Source: Actinostola sp. cb2023
Lineage: Eukaryota; Cnidaria; Anthozoa; Actiniaria; Actinostolidae
Reading direction: 5' to 3'
NCBI GenBank assembly: GCA_033675265.1
Contig: JAUJYZ010001280.1
Location: forward strand, 536,501-600,500
DNA length: 64,000 nucleotides
Shown: in pieces, positions 1-38,985 of the stretch
Position numbering within the stretch: the stretch's first letter is position 1
Layout of the letters: every line of letters begins with the position of its first letter
Notes under the pieces: model-generated
What the model was told of the DNA's origin: nothing
The model's input: the letters and a program-made list of their open reading frames with translations, nothing else
The model's database searches: none
Position numbers and translations under genes: made by a program

Positions 1-1268
1 GGAAAAAAAGCTTTACAAATATGTTCGAGAAAAATGACACGGACAAATGCTACTTCGACCAAGGAGTCTGGCCATTCTAACATGGTGAATCACAGGACAC
101 AAAGAAAGACAAAAAGAAAGCAGTTTGTTTTCCTCCAGCTGTCGAACAAAGTCCAAACCAAACTTAGAGTTGCAGTATTAGTCAGTGTTTATAGCCCAAC
201 TTTTCGATGGGCCATCAGTCGGCCGTTATCCAGTGAATTCACACAAGAAATGCTTTGAACGGCGGCCCTAGGAACACTAACGAATGCATATTCCGATTGA
301 AAATAGCCCTCTCAATTGACTCTCTTCCAAATTCTTTAAAGAAATCCTTTCTTTTCCTTGCAGAGTTTCACTAAACATGGCTAACAAAATGGCTTCAGAA
401 TGATCTTTTGAATCTTTGAAGAGTTCACAACGGAAGTAGTTTAGAGCAATAAGAGCTGTTCTGATTGGTCAAAATGTTTCAAAATCTCTAACGAGCGACG
501 TGATTGGAGGTCGCCATATAGTGGCGACACTGATCAAAATGAACCAAGAAGTGTTATAAGTCGGTTGGTGAGCGAAAGTCAGAATCGACAAAGAGCGAAC
601 AGACCGACTTATGGAATCAGTCTAGGTATACTGTATGTCAATACCGTATATTTACAGTATAGAGTTTACCAAGTACCGCACGGTACATGTTTACTATTTT
701 TATTCACTGTATATGTATGCTACAGTACCGTATATAAGAAAACATTGAGTTCAACATCTGAGAAAAGAAATAAGCGCCCTGCTTCCAATAAGCGCCCCCC
801 TCGAACAAGCGCCTCTCCCTAGAGGTCTAAAAAAATTATGAGCGCTCAGGGCGCTAAATCGAGCATTTACGGTAAGTCATTATTATGCTATCCCCTGTTA
901 CTTGGGCTTCCTGTGGAATGCCCAAGTTTAAAATTGGCAGTGGTGGAGTCATCCCATTACCAGTTGCCATCTGGGCTCTAAGGCACATGTGCTCTGACTA
1001 TGGGACCCCCCCTGGGGAATCAGTCAAAATGTTGTGCAAGTGTATTCTAAGCTTTCATTTGTACAGTAATCCTGTCATGGTCATATATGTCTTAAAGTTT
1101 TAAAGTTAAAATTAAAAAACACCAACCCTTACGGCACCTAATCCCAAGCTCATTTCCCCCTCTATTCTAAAGATTATAGTACGTAATTCTATTAAGAGCA
1201 ACTTATATTGCATGTTAGTAATATTATCGTACAGTAACAGTGTGGTTTCTTTTATTGATGAATTTCAG
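1..1268. other. Left edge, probable intron of the AP-1 gamma gene; no exon recognised
   Basis: No reading frame here resembles the missing N-terminal part of gamma-adaptin, so the stretch is probably the intron left of the first visible exon. It holds AT-rich sequence and the motif GGGCTTCCTGTGG near 907, related to the TIR motif seen at 20,889, 50,899 and 53,587. Short ORFs have no recognisable similarity. Confidence 0.5.
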
Positions 1269-25979
<24,711 letters not shown>

Positions 25980-26341
25980 GATTGACCCCCCCGTCGTGGC
26001 TGAGATTATTTTGTACCATCGCTTTTGCACTTGTATAGAAGAAGATGTATTTTTTAAACCGCTAATTCGAGGATACTTATGCTTACACTCCAGCGCTTTA
26101 CCTAGGTGCAAATAATAACACTGCCGTGCGGGTTGACCGTAGTTTTCTGGTTTGTACCTTGGTAAAGCGATCGAGTGTAAACACGGCATAAGTGATATCA
26201 GCTTGGAACTGTATTCACGAGAAAGATGACCTAAATATTGAGCTTATGCAATTGCCATATATTGACACGATACACCAGGAACGCCTCTAGAGTCCAGTGT
26301 CGAGGGTTACTGGAAGGCAGGGTAAACGTATCGACCTCATG

Positions 26342-26527
26342 GGAAAACACTAGATAGCAATGACCTAAACCAGGTCAAGATTTGAATAACAATAGGAACT
26401 ATTGTACAACAATAGGAACTATTGTTAGATATGCCTCGTTCTACAAAGGACATCTCTTTGTAGAACGAGACATCTATTGTTATTCAAATCTTGACCTGGT
26501 TCAGGTCATTGCTATCTAGTGTTTTCC
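26342..26527. mobile_element. 186-bp MITE, GGAAAACACTAGATAGC ends
   Basis: Arms of about 53 bp: GGAAAACACTAGATAGCAAT on the left and its inverse on the right with one or two differences, then a second inner palindrome (CGTTCTACAAAG / CTTTGTAGAACG). Flanks CCTCATG and TCTCATG may be a 7-bp target duplication with one change. Confidence 0.85.
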
Positions 26528-27591
26528 TCTCATGAGGAACCCGGCCCAGATTGTTTGATTTGAGATCCTGAGTTTCTTGGGTATCTTTACTGCATTTCAA
26601 CCATCTGACAGGCAAATGAATTCATTTCTCTGCATTCCTATAACTGCCCACCCACCCACCCCCCCTCGCCCTTCTGTCAATCATCTTATTTTCTCGCATT
26701 TGATTGGGTCTCCATGACAAGTAGCGTGATTTTCAGACGGTCAGTGCTACGACCGCTGGCCATCTGAAAATCAGGCCACATACATAACAAGACGTCATTT
26801 TTCGAGATGACATTCAAAGGGTTTTCCAGGAGTCATTGAAGACTTTTCATTGGCTGACCTATGTATGACGTCACACTTAAAATTATAGCTGTAAGAAAGT
26901 TAAAAATAGAAGAATTTCAAATAGTTGACTGCGTTGGTTAGGAATCGTAACTCATTGCGTTCAAACGCCCAGTCGAACCATTCCCGCCACAAACCTGCGA
27001 ACGTGTGTGAATGTGGTAGACTTCAGGACGCCATGGCGTTAGTAAACATATTAAATACGATGATTAGAATGATCATACTGAAAGGGATAAGACTATGTAC
27101 CTTCTAGATGAAATAAACTGAAATGGATCTATTTTGTAACGGACGAGCCTAGACTGGCACTACATATGGGAGGACCCCTGGGGAAACTAGTGCTGAATTT
27201 CTCACTTGGAAAACTGGCACTAGTTTTATGCTGTAAACGAACGGACAAGCCTGGTGAGAAGGCGGGGTGTAGCTAGGTTACCCAGTAATGCTTTGCGTGC
27301 AGAGTATTGGGAAAACCCAATGGGAACGGAACAATTGTAGAAATATTCATACAACCACGTGACAATATTACTGCAAAAAAGTATCGAAACAGTACCAACT
27401 AAATGTTGAGTTTTGTTATCAAATAAGGAATTGGAAGCAAAAGAATTTGAACAAACGTCCATTTTTCCTAAGAATTAAACTGCACTTGCTTTGCTTCGTG
27501 GACCGTGACTCGAAGAAGGAAAATTACTAGTTTCTTCTCCATTTTGGGCAAATTTGAGTAGTTTTTAACTCGCTATCAAGAGTTCATACCT

Positions 27592-27744
27592 GCAGGACCG
27601 TAGCCGCCAGTACCGGACCACTTTTCGAATCAAACAGTTTCAATTTATTTACATTTTTAATTATTCGGATATTTTATTATTATTTTAAATGAAAAACAAA
27701 GTTTGAAAACCGGACCACTCAAAAACTGTCCGGCTACGGCCCTG
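27592..27744. mobile_element. Short MITE, AGGACCGTAGCCG ends
   Basis: AGGACCGTAGCCG and, inverted, AGGGCCGTAGCCG; the inner GACCAC boxes are also mirrored (CCGGACCACTTTT / AAACCGGACCACTC as direct copies). AT-rich core. Confidence 0.55.
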
Positions 27745-30700
27745 ACCAGTAGCTGTTGCGTTCAAGCGAGATTATTCACATCTTCTTGAAGCTCGCCTTC
27801 TTTTTTCAAGATTCTTGTGAGCTTTGTGCAGTTGGCTTCACAACTAATGGGTTTTTTTTTTCTTTTTTTTTCTTTATTTTCTTTTTTCAAAAAAATAAAA
27901 TAATGTTCTTCAAATTGTCTTGGGGGGTCATCCAGGAGCGCTTCTAGTTCATCTTGTTGCGGCCAAACTGCACGTAAGATGATATCATGGCACCACATCG
28001 ATCAATAGCCAATTAACATGGCTTCTAAGTTTCCTGGAATTTTTGAGGGTGCCAAAGTTCGACAAGTTTCGGATGCCTCTGTGCCATTAAACAATCGAAA
28101 TAAACGTATTTTCAAATCGTTCTTAACATTGACCTTGCTCTGAGGAATTTTAGTATGATATTCATTATTTTTAGATTGAAAAAGGGGGACAGAATCGATG
28201 ATGCGGACTTGGCGGCCATTTTGGGTAACGTATGTTTCACGAAACAAAATGGCGGCCAAAGCTTTTGGTGTAATCTTATCTTGATAAGCCTTGATATGAT
28301 ACCTGCTTAGCAACCACTGATTCCATTTGCTATTAGATTTTAAAATGAAATGGAACTCGAGTGGAACTTTCACAATGAGACTCTCCTCAAAATAACCCGT
28401 ACTGAGTTCAATCAATCTTCATTATGGCAGTTCTGGCGAAATCCCCATTTAACATGAGAAATAGGTCAAATTCGAATGCCATTTTCTATTATAAATTGAT
28501 ACTTGATATTTGATGTATCAAAGCCGCTGCGAAAATGACCGCACGTTCGTCCATGTTTACTGGGGGGAAAGGCACGCTTTTGGTCAAACCTTGGGGGAAA
28601 TTCGATTTTTCAGAGCCGTGTGTATTTACTAGGGTTTAATCACACGGCAGATGATGACTACGTATAATGTGACAGTCCATTCTAGAATCGCGAGTTAGCG
28701 TCCTAAAATACATCCATCATCTACGCCCATTTCGAGTTTGGCAAGGTCAAACTGTTTACACTCGATACACGATTTGGACAAGAGAATTAACGAAAGATAA
28801 CTGATCTCGTAATCACAATAGTTTTGTTGACCCGAGCGTGTATTTTTTTCACGAATTCTATCAAAACTTCAGAGGGGAAATCCCAGGCCAAAAAAGCTGG
28901 CGTCAAGGAAACCCCGAGGGTGTGTCCATGATGGTGGTAAAGCACTAGGCGTTTTATCGATGTGCGGAATGACGTGGCCGACACGTGCAGAACTGATTTG
29001 CTCTTGTGCCACGAGAAGGTTTCACAGCGTGTTCGTTGCTGACCTAGAACATATCGAGCGACGGACATGTAACTGTGGATTACAGCACTGTTTTGTTACC
29101 TCTCTTAACCTCTACCCTTCATATCCGATGGGCGAACAATGGGTACTTATGTTGGTCTTGTATTTGTTATCACAGTTCAACATGTCTTTGTTGGCAGCTT
29201 GGTGGCTTGGGTTCGCGGCACACTCGATCGAGCGAGGAACCTCGTCCATTTTGTGTTCTGGCGCATTGTAAAATATGTATTTGCTTGCTTCTCCCCCGCG
29301 CGTAAACAGCGCGGTTTTATATTTGCGGCAGGCAATGTGTAGTCACGATGCCAAGCCGAAAGAAACCGAGGAAAAGGGGTTCAGATACCGAGCAAAAATA
29401 TGCCGTGTAAAAACAATCTTTATAATTGGTTTTGAATGTTATTGTTATATTTTTGTTATTGTTATTATATTTATTTAAACAATGCAATTCAATATCCCTT
29501 ATCTTCCCGCTGCAGTCGATCAATGGTTGAATGTATTTATAGTAATCTCTTCAACATGTGACATTTAACTGCATCGAAAAAGTATTTTATTCTGAAACAA
29601 CAAAATGAAATTATAAGTCTCCCATCTCAAAAAAAAAGAAGAGATTGTACACGAGAACGATGACAACTTTAGACGAAACCTTTCTCGTTCTTTCTCGCAA
29701 TTTGCACGTTTTTCGTCGGCCAGACCTCTCAATGCACGTCGCCTATATACATAACTACAGAAGCAAAAACAATCGCGAATCCGGTCCTGTTTGCAACAAA
29801 TAAGATATGCGGATTTGAAGGTTAGTGAATACGGTTCTAGTTCAGTTACTATCGGTCCCGACTCTCGTCATTTGGGAATAAGCTAATCCAGCCAGTAACC
29901 GTGGAACCAAGGGTAGCCGGGTAACACGTAGACAAACTCGTTCAACAAATTTCCTCCGGTGAATTACACGGTTTCTTTTGATAATAATAATAATAATAAT
30001 ATACGAAATTTATATAGCGCATCTTCCTTTTATATTCTGCATGTGTTTGTCAGTTTTGTTCCCCTGTTTTCTAAACAATTATTGGAATCCTGGAGTGTAT
30101 CCTGAATCGGGGAGTTTAATTTTAATGATTGTCAAAGTCATTGTGACCTAACGAGAATGCGTTATCGAAAGAAAACGTTTGCTATTTCATCGTCATGGCA
30201 ACGCTTTTCGTGCAAGAACATCTCATGGTTTTGTGTTATCTAATCAACGCTATTTGTTTCATTTGGGACAACTTCCATGGTTGATATATCCGGTTGTACT
30301 ATGTTATATGTAACATTTGATGCGTGTCGTTTTTGCTCGTCGTTTTTGGTAGAGTGAATTTCATGAAAATCTTTCGAGATCAGGTTTTACTGAAGGACCT
30401 AACGAGGAACGCCTGTCTCATTTCGACTGGGTGCTATTATTAGCGTGCATAGACAGACGTACTTTATTTATACACGGTTAAAAACATCAATATAAGGCTA
30501 TATGCAATTAAAAACAGTGCCCATATAAGTATTACTAGCATCTTGGAAATGCTCTTCGACGGTTAATGATAGCTCCTAGCCCTGAAACCATGTTTTGTGT
30601 CCGTGTCTGTCCACACTTTGTCCTTCAAATCAACATTTAATAAAAAGATTAAAATAAATAAAACAGGCGAAAATCTGAATATTGTTTTCAAAGCAAAGAA

Positions 30701-31430
30701 TGCTATGGTATTTTGTCTACAGATTGTGTGTTCAGTTGTAGCAAGATTGAAGTGTCGCTAGCCTTGGACCATGCATGACCAGCTACTTTTAGTTCAGAAA
30801 GCACTTTCGATTTTCTCGAGTCGGTGTTTAGACATCAAAGTCATACGTGACAAAAAATTGAATTCATTGTTTTTGTTTGATGTAAAACTCACTCCTTCTC
30901 CAACGCAAAACAAAAAACCCTCGCTGTGAACAAGGCCCCCCAACCTTGCTGCTGAAATGGACGAAACCACAATATATATACATGTATGAATTGATTTGCA
31001 AGACCCTCTCAAACAAAACAGTTTCATCACAAAATCTGCATGGTGCAAGTTTCATTTCAATTTCTGAATTTCGCAAGAGTAATTATATTGCACATAGGTT
31101 GCACGAGACTTGGGGGAGAGAAATTTTGATGTGCTGGGTAGCTGACCCATAGCTTAGGAGTACGTGCTGTTCGCTACACTGACCAAATAGGCCTTGCATT
31201 TCCGCCATCCCTCCGAGAGTTGCTACTATATTTTCAGAGCCTTTTTTGAAGACGTTTGCCGGGGTTTGTCTCGGGAAAAATTCTTCACCCAGCAATAACA
31301 AATTGTGGATTCAAGTTTATGTATTTAGAGCCCTTAATTGTTGCTCAGAACCCTTCACTGAGACTTCAAACTGATCAATTTGCTTAATTACATTCGTATA
31401 TGTATATATATTATATACACTCATTTGCAG

Positions 31431-31664
31431 AAACGTTGTAGTATACATTTATACAAATATCTAATAAGATGCAAAGTGTTGAAACATCGCTTATTTTCTT
31501 CTAATATATCTCAAACATCAATTTTAGATTAGTATCGCATCCAGCAAGGCTAAAACAATAATTTTCAGCACTATTTTGTGCTTAAACAGTTGAATTTTAG
31601 CATCTTTAACATTTTGCATCTCATTAGATATTTGTATATTTGTATAAATGTATACTACAACGTT
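31431..31664. mobile_element. Palindromic element, AACGTTGTAGTATACATT ends
   Basis: About 50-bp arms: CGTTGTAGTATACATTTATA is inverted at 31,645-31,664, and ATCTAATAAGATGCAAAGTG pairs with the CATTTTGCATCTCATTAGAT region. No ORF. Confidence 0.75.
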
Positions 31665-31742
31665 TTATTTACTGTATTTACTTTTTCTTGTAAAGAGCAT
31701 TGAGCCATTGTGCAATGCGCTCTCTTTTTATTGAAGAAATAA

Positions 31743-31776
<34 letters not shown>

Positions 31777-31832
31777 TGCAAACGAGTGTATATATATTAG
31801 TTCCTTCATACATGTATATCTATATCTATATA

Positions 31833-32095
31833 TACAGTCAATTGCAAAAATTCTGGCCGCTACGAAGTATCAGTATATCAATATATCAGGTGCATTATGG
31901 GTAATTAAATAATCGAAAATTTCCCTTAAAGCGGGTTAACGCCAGCAAAGTTGGTAGAAATATTTAGTATAATGTTTATTTTAGTCTTACGTTTGTTGTT
32001 TGTAAATTTTGCTCCATTTAATAGTATTAGTGATGCACCCGATATATTGATATATTGATATACCGTGGCGGCCAGAATTTTTGCAAATGACTGTA
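31833..32095. mobile_element. Tc1/mariner-type MITE, TACAGTCA ends
   Basis: TIRs of about 32 bp: TACAGTCAATTGCAAAAATT and, inverted, TACAGTCATTTGCAAAAATT, each continuing CTGGCCGC. Terminal TA fits Tc1/mariner target preference. The interior contains AAAGCGGGTTAACGCCAGC, found again in opposite orientation at 62,930-62,955. Confidence 0.8.
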
Positions 32096-34487
32096 TCTAT
32101 GCTCATAGTTTCTTGTGTGATAACGCCACGGTAACGTACCGAGCCAAACACCGATACATGATAACGCTACAACTATTCTAGAAATTTTTTTTTTGTGTCA
32201 AATAGCTTATATACATATGCATTTAGACAAGCAGTAGTGTCCTTGAGTTACATTATTGACCTTTGTCTTCAAGTGTCCATAAAACCACTCGAGAGTACTC
32301 TCAGCTCTTTTCCTGTTTGCCTGTGATTGACACAAGTACAAGACGTTTTGATTTTACAATGTTTCTATGTTTTAATCTTATTTCGATGGCACACATTGCC
32401 TGACGTGTGCCGCTAACAGAACAACACACGCTTTGTGAAAAGAAAGTGATGAACTGTGTGGAATATTCCAGATCAGTTTCAGGATCGAGTGTGTACATAT
32501 CGCAACAGGGTACTATTATAATTGTACCCAGAGATAATGCAAACTTTCATCTTCCCGAGAGAATCCTTCGGCCCAGTGACGATGCATCGCTTCGAGTCTC
32601 GGTCAAGATTTATGACAATGTACTACATATATCCGTACACTCACTTCGTGGTGTCTGTCAATCGAGTTTATTTAGCAGCCATGTAACATTGTACTTTTCA
32701 AGTCAGCCAGACAAAGTGAAAATCGATCGCCTACATTTGCGTGTGGAAGACGTTCCAGAAAGACAAAAAGAGATAATGTTTTCACGCAAATTAACCTGTT
32801 TATCATAAAACCTAGACAAGAGACAGACTTCTCACACGGCGAGTGCACAATACATGACACTGTGAATAGTAATTTTCGCCCAAAGTTCAACTGATTTCCC
32901 ATGAAAATGGGAGCTTTCTTTTGCTGTTCGTACCGACTTCAGAAACACGTGTTATATGTTTGGCTGATTATCTTGTTCGCTCTTGTACCTGGTTACATAA
33001 ACAAAACGAGACAGAATCTGTCCAGGCCGGTTTCTCTATTTAATATTCGTAGTACTGTCTGTAGATTCTTGATAATATTAGATACAGAATGGATCGAGTG
33101 CCGAAAAGCTCGTCTAATTCGTGTTTAACGAAGTGGATTTGGTTACTTCTCAAACGAAGTAATCGTTTCTGCCACAAATTCGATGTCTTACAAGCCCTCA
33201 GAACAATTGCAGAGTAATTGAATGAACCGACTTGTTAATTGTCGTATAATCGTTTGAATTATGTCTAAATACATGTATATGCATATGTTATCAACCGACA
33301 TCAATCACACTCCTCAATACAAACCTTAAGAAATTCAATAACAACGCATTGCAAAATCCCGGTGTGTTGGGCAAAGACAGCTGGAAATCTTCCCGGGTCG
33401 AGGCACTCTATTTCAAAACCCAACGGTTTTCATTTCACGGTTTTTTGCGAGAGCCGTTTCAGAAATTAAAAACCGATAAAGCAATCGAACTTCGCCTTAA
33501 CCAAACAACTCAATTTCTGCAGAACTAACGAGTGTTTATATAATAACCAGAGTGCAATAAGAGGATCGCAAACTATCGTTTAGTTTTGAAGATTGGTAAT
33601 TACTACATCTACATGTCATGCATATACCTGCAAGAGTTGGTCAGTGAGGGCCGGTCAGTGATGTACACAAGTAGACATCGGCTAAAACACAATCGGACCG
33701 AAGCGAGGACAATAAGGTAGCGTGTGACGTCCGCGATGTTCAAACTTTCGACTGTAAACTAGCAAGACAAACAGCGCCTAGAAGCAATAAACGGAGCTTG
33801 GATATTCGCACAAGCAAAGGAGACCGAATGATCGCTCTCTTTGTGCTGTCACATCGAACCATTGAATAACCAACAATCTTGGCTATAATACCAATAATAG
33901 AACGGACAATCGTACCCCTACGCGACTGTAACTCATTAACTACACCGTACAAGTTCAATCCCGGTATAACCGAGACACAACAACGAAAAGGTCACCCACT
34001 AAGGCGGGGCTTAGAGCCACAAGGTAACCCACCTGGGCGGGATCTCCTTGTCAAACATGTCTGTTTTCTTGTTGGCACTAGACAATAATAAATGTTCGCC
34101 TAGTTAACAACTGGTGCTCAGCCAATCAGAGTGCAGCTTTTTCAATACATGGCTTGTTCCTATTTTAATTCGATTGGTTGCAACCGCGGACGTCATGTCC
34201 AAAGTGTCAAATCTGACGCTCCAGCTTGTAGCGACAAGATGAGCCGATTGAAAATATTGTTTAGAACACAGTCGATTTGAACCGTGTTCAAGGATTTCGT
34301 AAATTTTACACAGAACGCCAAAACAGGAGAACGGACAGAAGCTGGCGCTCACTTCGCCTGACTTCGGGCATTCAGCGCTGGCGTTGTGACATTGGACTTA
34401 CGTTACGTTAATTTATTTAAATCTCAAGTAGCCTGAATTGAATCTATTTACTAAGTCGCCGAGGCTAGTGTTATTACAACTCTTAGG

Positions 34488-37400
34488 ATGTCTAACTCTA
34501 CTGCTTCTAAACTTTCTTGCTCACAATTTGGATGTTACTCGCCTCAGGTAGGGGAAATCAAGCGGTCTGTGTGACAACAGAATGTACAAATTTTGCTGTC
34601 GAAATCTCGTGCATTGTGATTGAATCTAGACACTTCGTCATCTCTGATTTGTCTCGTTCTAGTTGGTGCTACATGGTAATGGTAACTCGTGTTGTGAATC
34701 CACACATCAAATCCAGGAGGGATTGCCTGGACATTCGGTGTGTCCTTGCCAGTTAGATCGTGTTCTACAACATCGCGTAGCCTCTATGCCGGTCAATGTT
34801 CTTCCAAGACCTCCATTTGGAGATACAGCTTATACGATTGGCAGCGGCTCTGGTTTATCAGCCTTCTATTCACCTTTGGTATGTCTGGTTATGATGTCTG
34901 GTTCGCGACAGCGCATGAATTTTGCTCACACATACAAATACTCCTCTCTTTTCGTCCAAATTTCGTCCTCAAACTGTACAAATTTCGTGATTTTTGTACA
35001 TTTTATCAATTACGACTAATGATACCATTTTCGTATTTTTTCCTTCAAACTTCCTTTGGCCATCAGGCTCGAGCATGCGAGATAAAAGATGTTCCACAAC
35101 CATGGAGGGATTCGTGGTATCTGTCTCATGCCACTCGAGGACCCTTCGAACTCCACAGCTTCGATCCGCACACTCACACTGCTTGCTCAAGATTTGCAGA
35201 AAGGTATATTCCCTATAGAAGGGGTACTGAAAGCTCTTTAGAGCCCCAGCACTTGTTTGATTACATTATAGGGTACTTTATATCGAGCGCCGTTAGCAAG
35301 TCTCACATTTTTGAGTCGGGTTTATTTCTTGATACTGTTTGATCCGTTAACGATTGCTTGACGATCCCAAGTATCACTTTGGCGTATTTAGCGTAGTGAA
35401 ATCTACTCTAGTCGTATCGAGTGTATCTGGCATGTGTACATAGTTGAAATGTACTTTTAAGTGTTGCTGAGAAAACAATGTAAAGAGACAGGGAAATACT
35501 AAGACGGGACATTTGGAATAGGCGCGCGCCTCGAATATCTCAAACTTTACTATGGTTTTTCGTCGTGAACCCTGTGTTTGTATATTCCTAGATTTTCCCC
35601 CATCGACTTAGCAGCGGCTGGAGCGCGGCGGAAAAATGCTACTCGGGAAACGACAAGTACACTAAAAGCCTGGCTGTACGAACACAGGAAGAACCCTTAT
35701 CCCACTAAGGGAGAAAAAATTATGCTTGCAATTTTGACAAAGATGACGCTCACTCAAGTGTCTACGTGGTTCGCGAATGCTCGAAGGCGACTGAAGAAGG
35801 AAAATAAAATGACTTGGTCGCCAAGAAATCGCTGTGGAGAAAGGAAAGACGGTGGAGACGCGAGCGACGTGGAAGACGTTGATCTGGACTTGCACAGTGA
35901 CGACGAGCAACTCGCAAGTGAGAGTCAACAGGAGTTTACGAAAGGTAATCACAACCGAGATAGTTCTCCCACAACGCTATGCATATGCGCTGGGATTAGT
36001 TGACTAAAGCCATAGCCGTTGGAATAGCAGTGTGTTGTGATGGTTTGTTATATCTATAAAGGATACCAGAAAGTGGGTGGAATTACTGATGCTATTGAAA
36101 CCCTTCAGTGTACAAATAACTAAATACATGGGAAATTACACCGCCAAGGTTACAAATATTATTAACAGCATCACGATATTATTTCCCTTCCTGAAAAAGC
36201 TTAATTCCCCCAAGAAAAGAAGCTGTAATCGAGTTCAGACGAAATTCGTTCTTGGCCTAGTTATGCCTCTGGCTGTGCCTGTCTGACAAAGAAACTTCAA
36301 CTCGAGTATTCATGACTCTGTTCGAATTTGTTCCATTAATGTTTTGTAATTAGGAGTTTGCTTATTAGCTGCATTGTAATAACACTCAACATTGCATTTT
36401 TAATCTCAGATGTCGAAGATGACATCAAAGAAGTCAAGAAAGAAATTATTGATTTCAGGGACAAGATAGTCGAGCACAAGGCCTCTCGGGACAGTCCTGA
36501 TGGCTGTTCAGAAAGGAACGAAAATGTTTCTCGTGGGGTTGTTCCGACAACGGTGGCTCCTTCACCAGCTATAACAACAAGCCCACCAAACTTAAGCAGA
36601 AAAGACCATCATATTTCCTCGAATTCAGTCGAAGACTCGCCTGTGAAAAGTCTAAGAAAATGGGTCGATGGCTGCTTCCATAACTCCGTGGTGACTTCGT
36701 GTCCTACGTCTGTCCAGTCACTAAGTCCTGAACACTACCAAACCCCACCGTCAACGCCACCACAGAGAACCTCGACAGAAACTCCTGTTATTTCATCAGG
36801 TATTTTTCTTACAACAATAACATTATATCACTACTAAAATGTACTTTTTTCATCCTGGAAAAAAAAACTTTTTGCTGCGGTTGCGTTCTGGGTTGACCAA
36901 GTAAGTGTGAAGCTGGTTGCACAAAGACTGAGAATAATTTATTGTTTCTATTCTGGAACACCGTTTTTTCAGGAAGAGTCTTTTAAAGTCTACAGGCTTT
37001 GCCTTTTTATTACTAGAATATTGCTTAACGAAATCTAAAGATGGGGAAGTCGTCCGTGTATATATAATCCTGCTGGAGCCTGGTACTCTAGGCAAAACTA
37101 AGCAGCCCTTGTAGGTTCCTTCGTGGATTGAACAGTGTTGTGAAGTGGTTTTACAAGAGAATCTCGAGGACTACTGGATATTCTTGATTGAATTGTTATA
37201 TTAAGCAGTTGCTCATCTGTTTTTTTCTGGCAAGGTCGTGTAATTGTATCAGTTGTTGAATTTCCAAGTGTGTTCAGAGACTGTCTCTGGTGCGTTGAGC
37301 AGACAAGGACAGACCCTTCGTGGTCTTTCTAACAGCACAAAAGACTTGCGTATAGCTTAAACGAAATTCAGGCAAATGTGGCAGTGAACAGCCGTGCAGA

Positions 37401-38985
37401 TTGTTTTTGAGTCTGCCTGGCTTTGAACGGCTACTTTGGCAGGATTCCACTTTAGTCGTTTGTCTCCGAGTGACCTCGATATCGAATGGACAATTTTAAT
37501 TCTACTCTTATCTAAAGGTTACATCGTTACAAACGCCAAAACAACTAAGGTCATTGTTAAAAGTTTGTACTTTTACAAGGCTTTTGGACGAATTCCTCCC
37601 ATTTTCACAAACAGCGAGTAATAAGGAAGGAAATCGTTCTCTTTTCACTGTTTTCACCATATTGTCGCCAACCTTGAGATAACAGCCAAATGCATAGATC
37701 TACCCTCGGGGATCACTTCAACTTGGATGTAAACGCTTGAACATCAGTCTGATAGCCCTGATAAAAACTCTTACTTCGAGGCAGTTTTTGATAAATTACA
37801 CCCCAAGGACACCCCAAGCCAACATATCGCATTCACCAATAGCAATCCAGAAATGGCGACCATTCAATTATATACAGTCCGTTAATCAAATAAGTTTTAT
37901 CAATTCTTGCTTTAAGTCGTTAACATATGCGTTATCGAACTATTCAAGACAATATCAACTAATCCGAATCTTCAACTCGCCGCGAACAAAATAATCTCTT
38001 GAAATTTCCACAATTTGAAGAGGTTGTTTATAAAACTACCCGTCTATATGTCCGTTTGAGCGTTGATGACTATAAGAACACTTGAGGCGATTCCGAACGC
38101 AAACGTTTTAAAAATCTCTTTCTTTTAAAATGTTTTCGTTGTATGTTATCGTTGATGATCTTGTGTGTATGTTGTACATGTACATTATGTGTCGTACAGA
38201 TGTTTAGTGACGTCTATAATGAGTCAGTTTTGGATGTTATCGTATTTAATTCTAAAATTGTTTTCTAAAAAATACTAATTAATATACCTCCTGTATGACT
38301 TTCCTCTAACGGCAAATTTACAATGTTCGTTACAGCTCCCAGTTCGATAACTTATACACGACAAAGACGAGAAAGTAGCGAAGGTGATAGAAGTCCAAGA
38401 AACTCTCCATGCGAAGAGAGTGAGCGTCGGCACTTTCACGATGAAGAGAAAGCGAAATACACTCTTGGTTTTTCAACGTCAGAAAAAAGGTACAACTCCA
38501 CTCTCAACAATCAATATGATTGCTCTGAGTGATTTGGATTTTCTTCTCCGCGCAAATAACTATTTAGTTCAGAAACGCTGCCCGCTTGTATACCCCAGAC
38601 ATAGTGTCGTTATGATAAGTGATGCATTTTAGTTTTTCCTTTTTTTCACCCCTCCTTGTAGATTTTCTGACAATTTATTATGTTCTAGATGTCACTGACT
38701 GAAAGTTATTTTCCTCGTCCTTTCTTGGCCACTCGTTCGTAAAGGCAAACATTGAAATTTGACCACAAAACAAAACCACTAGTCAAGCAGTGGTTTAATT
38801 GAATGGGGACTAAGTCTATTCAAGATAACTGCGTGGTTTTGTAATGTTATGTCTAATAACACTCATATAGCTCACGAATGCCAAAGTCTTTATTTGCATC
38901 TCTCATGTCTTTCAGGTCGACTGAACCAACAAACTACAGAGAATTCGACGCAGCGTTAGCTTTGACGACTCTCTCTTCTCGTTAA
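34488..38985 (+). CDS. Irx: Iroquois-class TALE homeobox transcription factor, 7 exons
   Basis: Sequence-specific nuclear transcription factor of the Iroquois class, used in animal patterning. Exons 34488-34547, 34663-34878, 35067-35203, 35592-35944, 36410-36799, 38336-38489, 38916-38985 have AG/GT borders and consistent phases and give 459 codons. The TALE homeodomain (about residues 149-214) begins [18 protein letters not shown], has the three-residue loop in [12 protein letters not shown], and the recognition helix [19 protein letters not shown] with Ala at the class-typical position. An acidic patch ([14 protein letters not shown]) follows, as in other Irx proteins. The N-terminus also matches the class: CCES...[11 protein letters not shown], then SAFYSPL. 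I do not see a convincing Iro box in the C-terminal exons. AATAAA lies about 39,498. The ATG was chosen because it opens the exon that splices in phase to CPCQLD; an earlier exon cannot be excluded. Confidence 0.95.

Larger units (their letters stand above)
25980..34487. other. Gene-poor interval between AP1G1 and the Iroquois gene
   Basis: Apart from the elements listed separately, I find no exon I can support. An AATAAA lies near 27,110, over 1 kb past the AP1G1 stop. A 133-codon open frame at 32,407-32,808 (+) and a 137-codon one at 28,002-28,415 (-) look like ordinary protein composition but match nothing I recognise and lack splice context. ATTATT tracts with a GCGCATC flank occur at 29,980-30,025 and 31,743-31,775. 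Confidence 0.5.

Noticed and set aside
28002..28415. 137-codon minus-strand frame
   Set aside because: No family similarity I can name and no exon borders; could be chance.
32407..32808. 133-codon open frame of ordinary composition
   Set aside because: No recognisable family, no splice or promoter context; kept only as a note in the intergenic entry.
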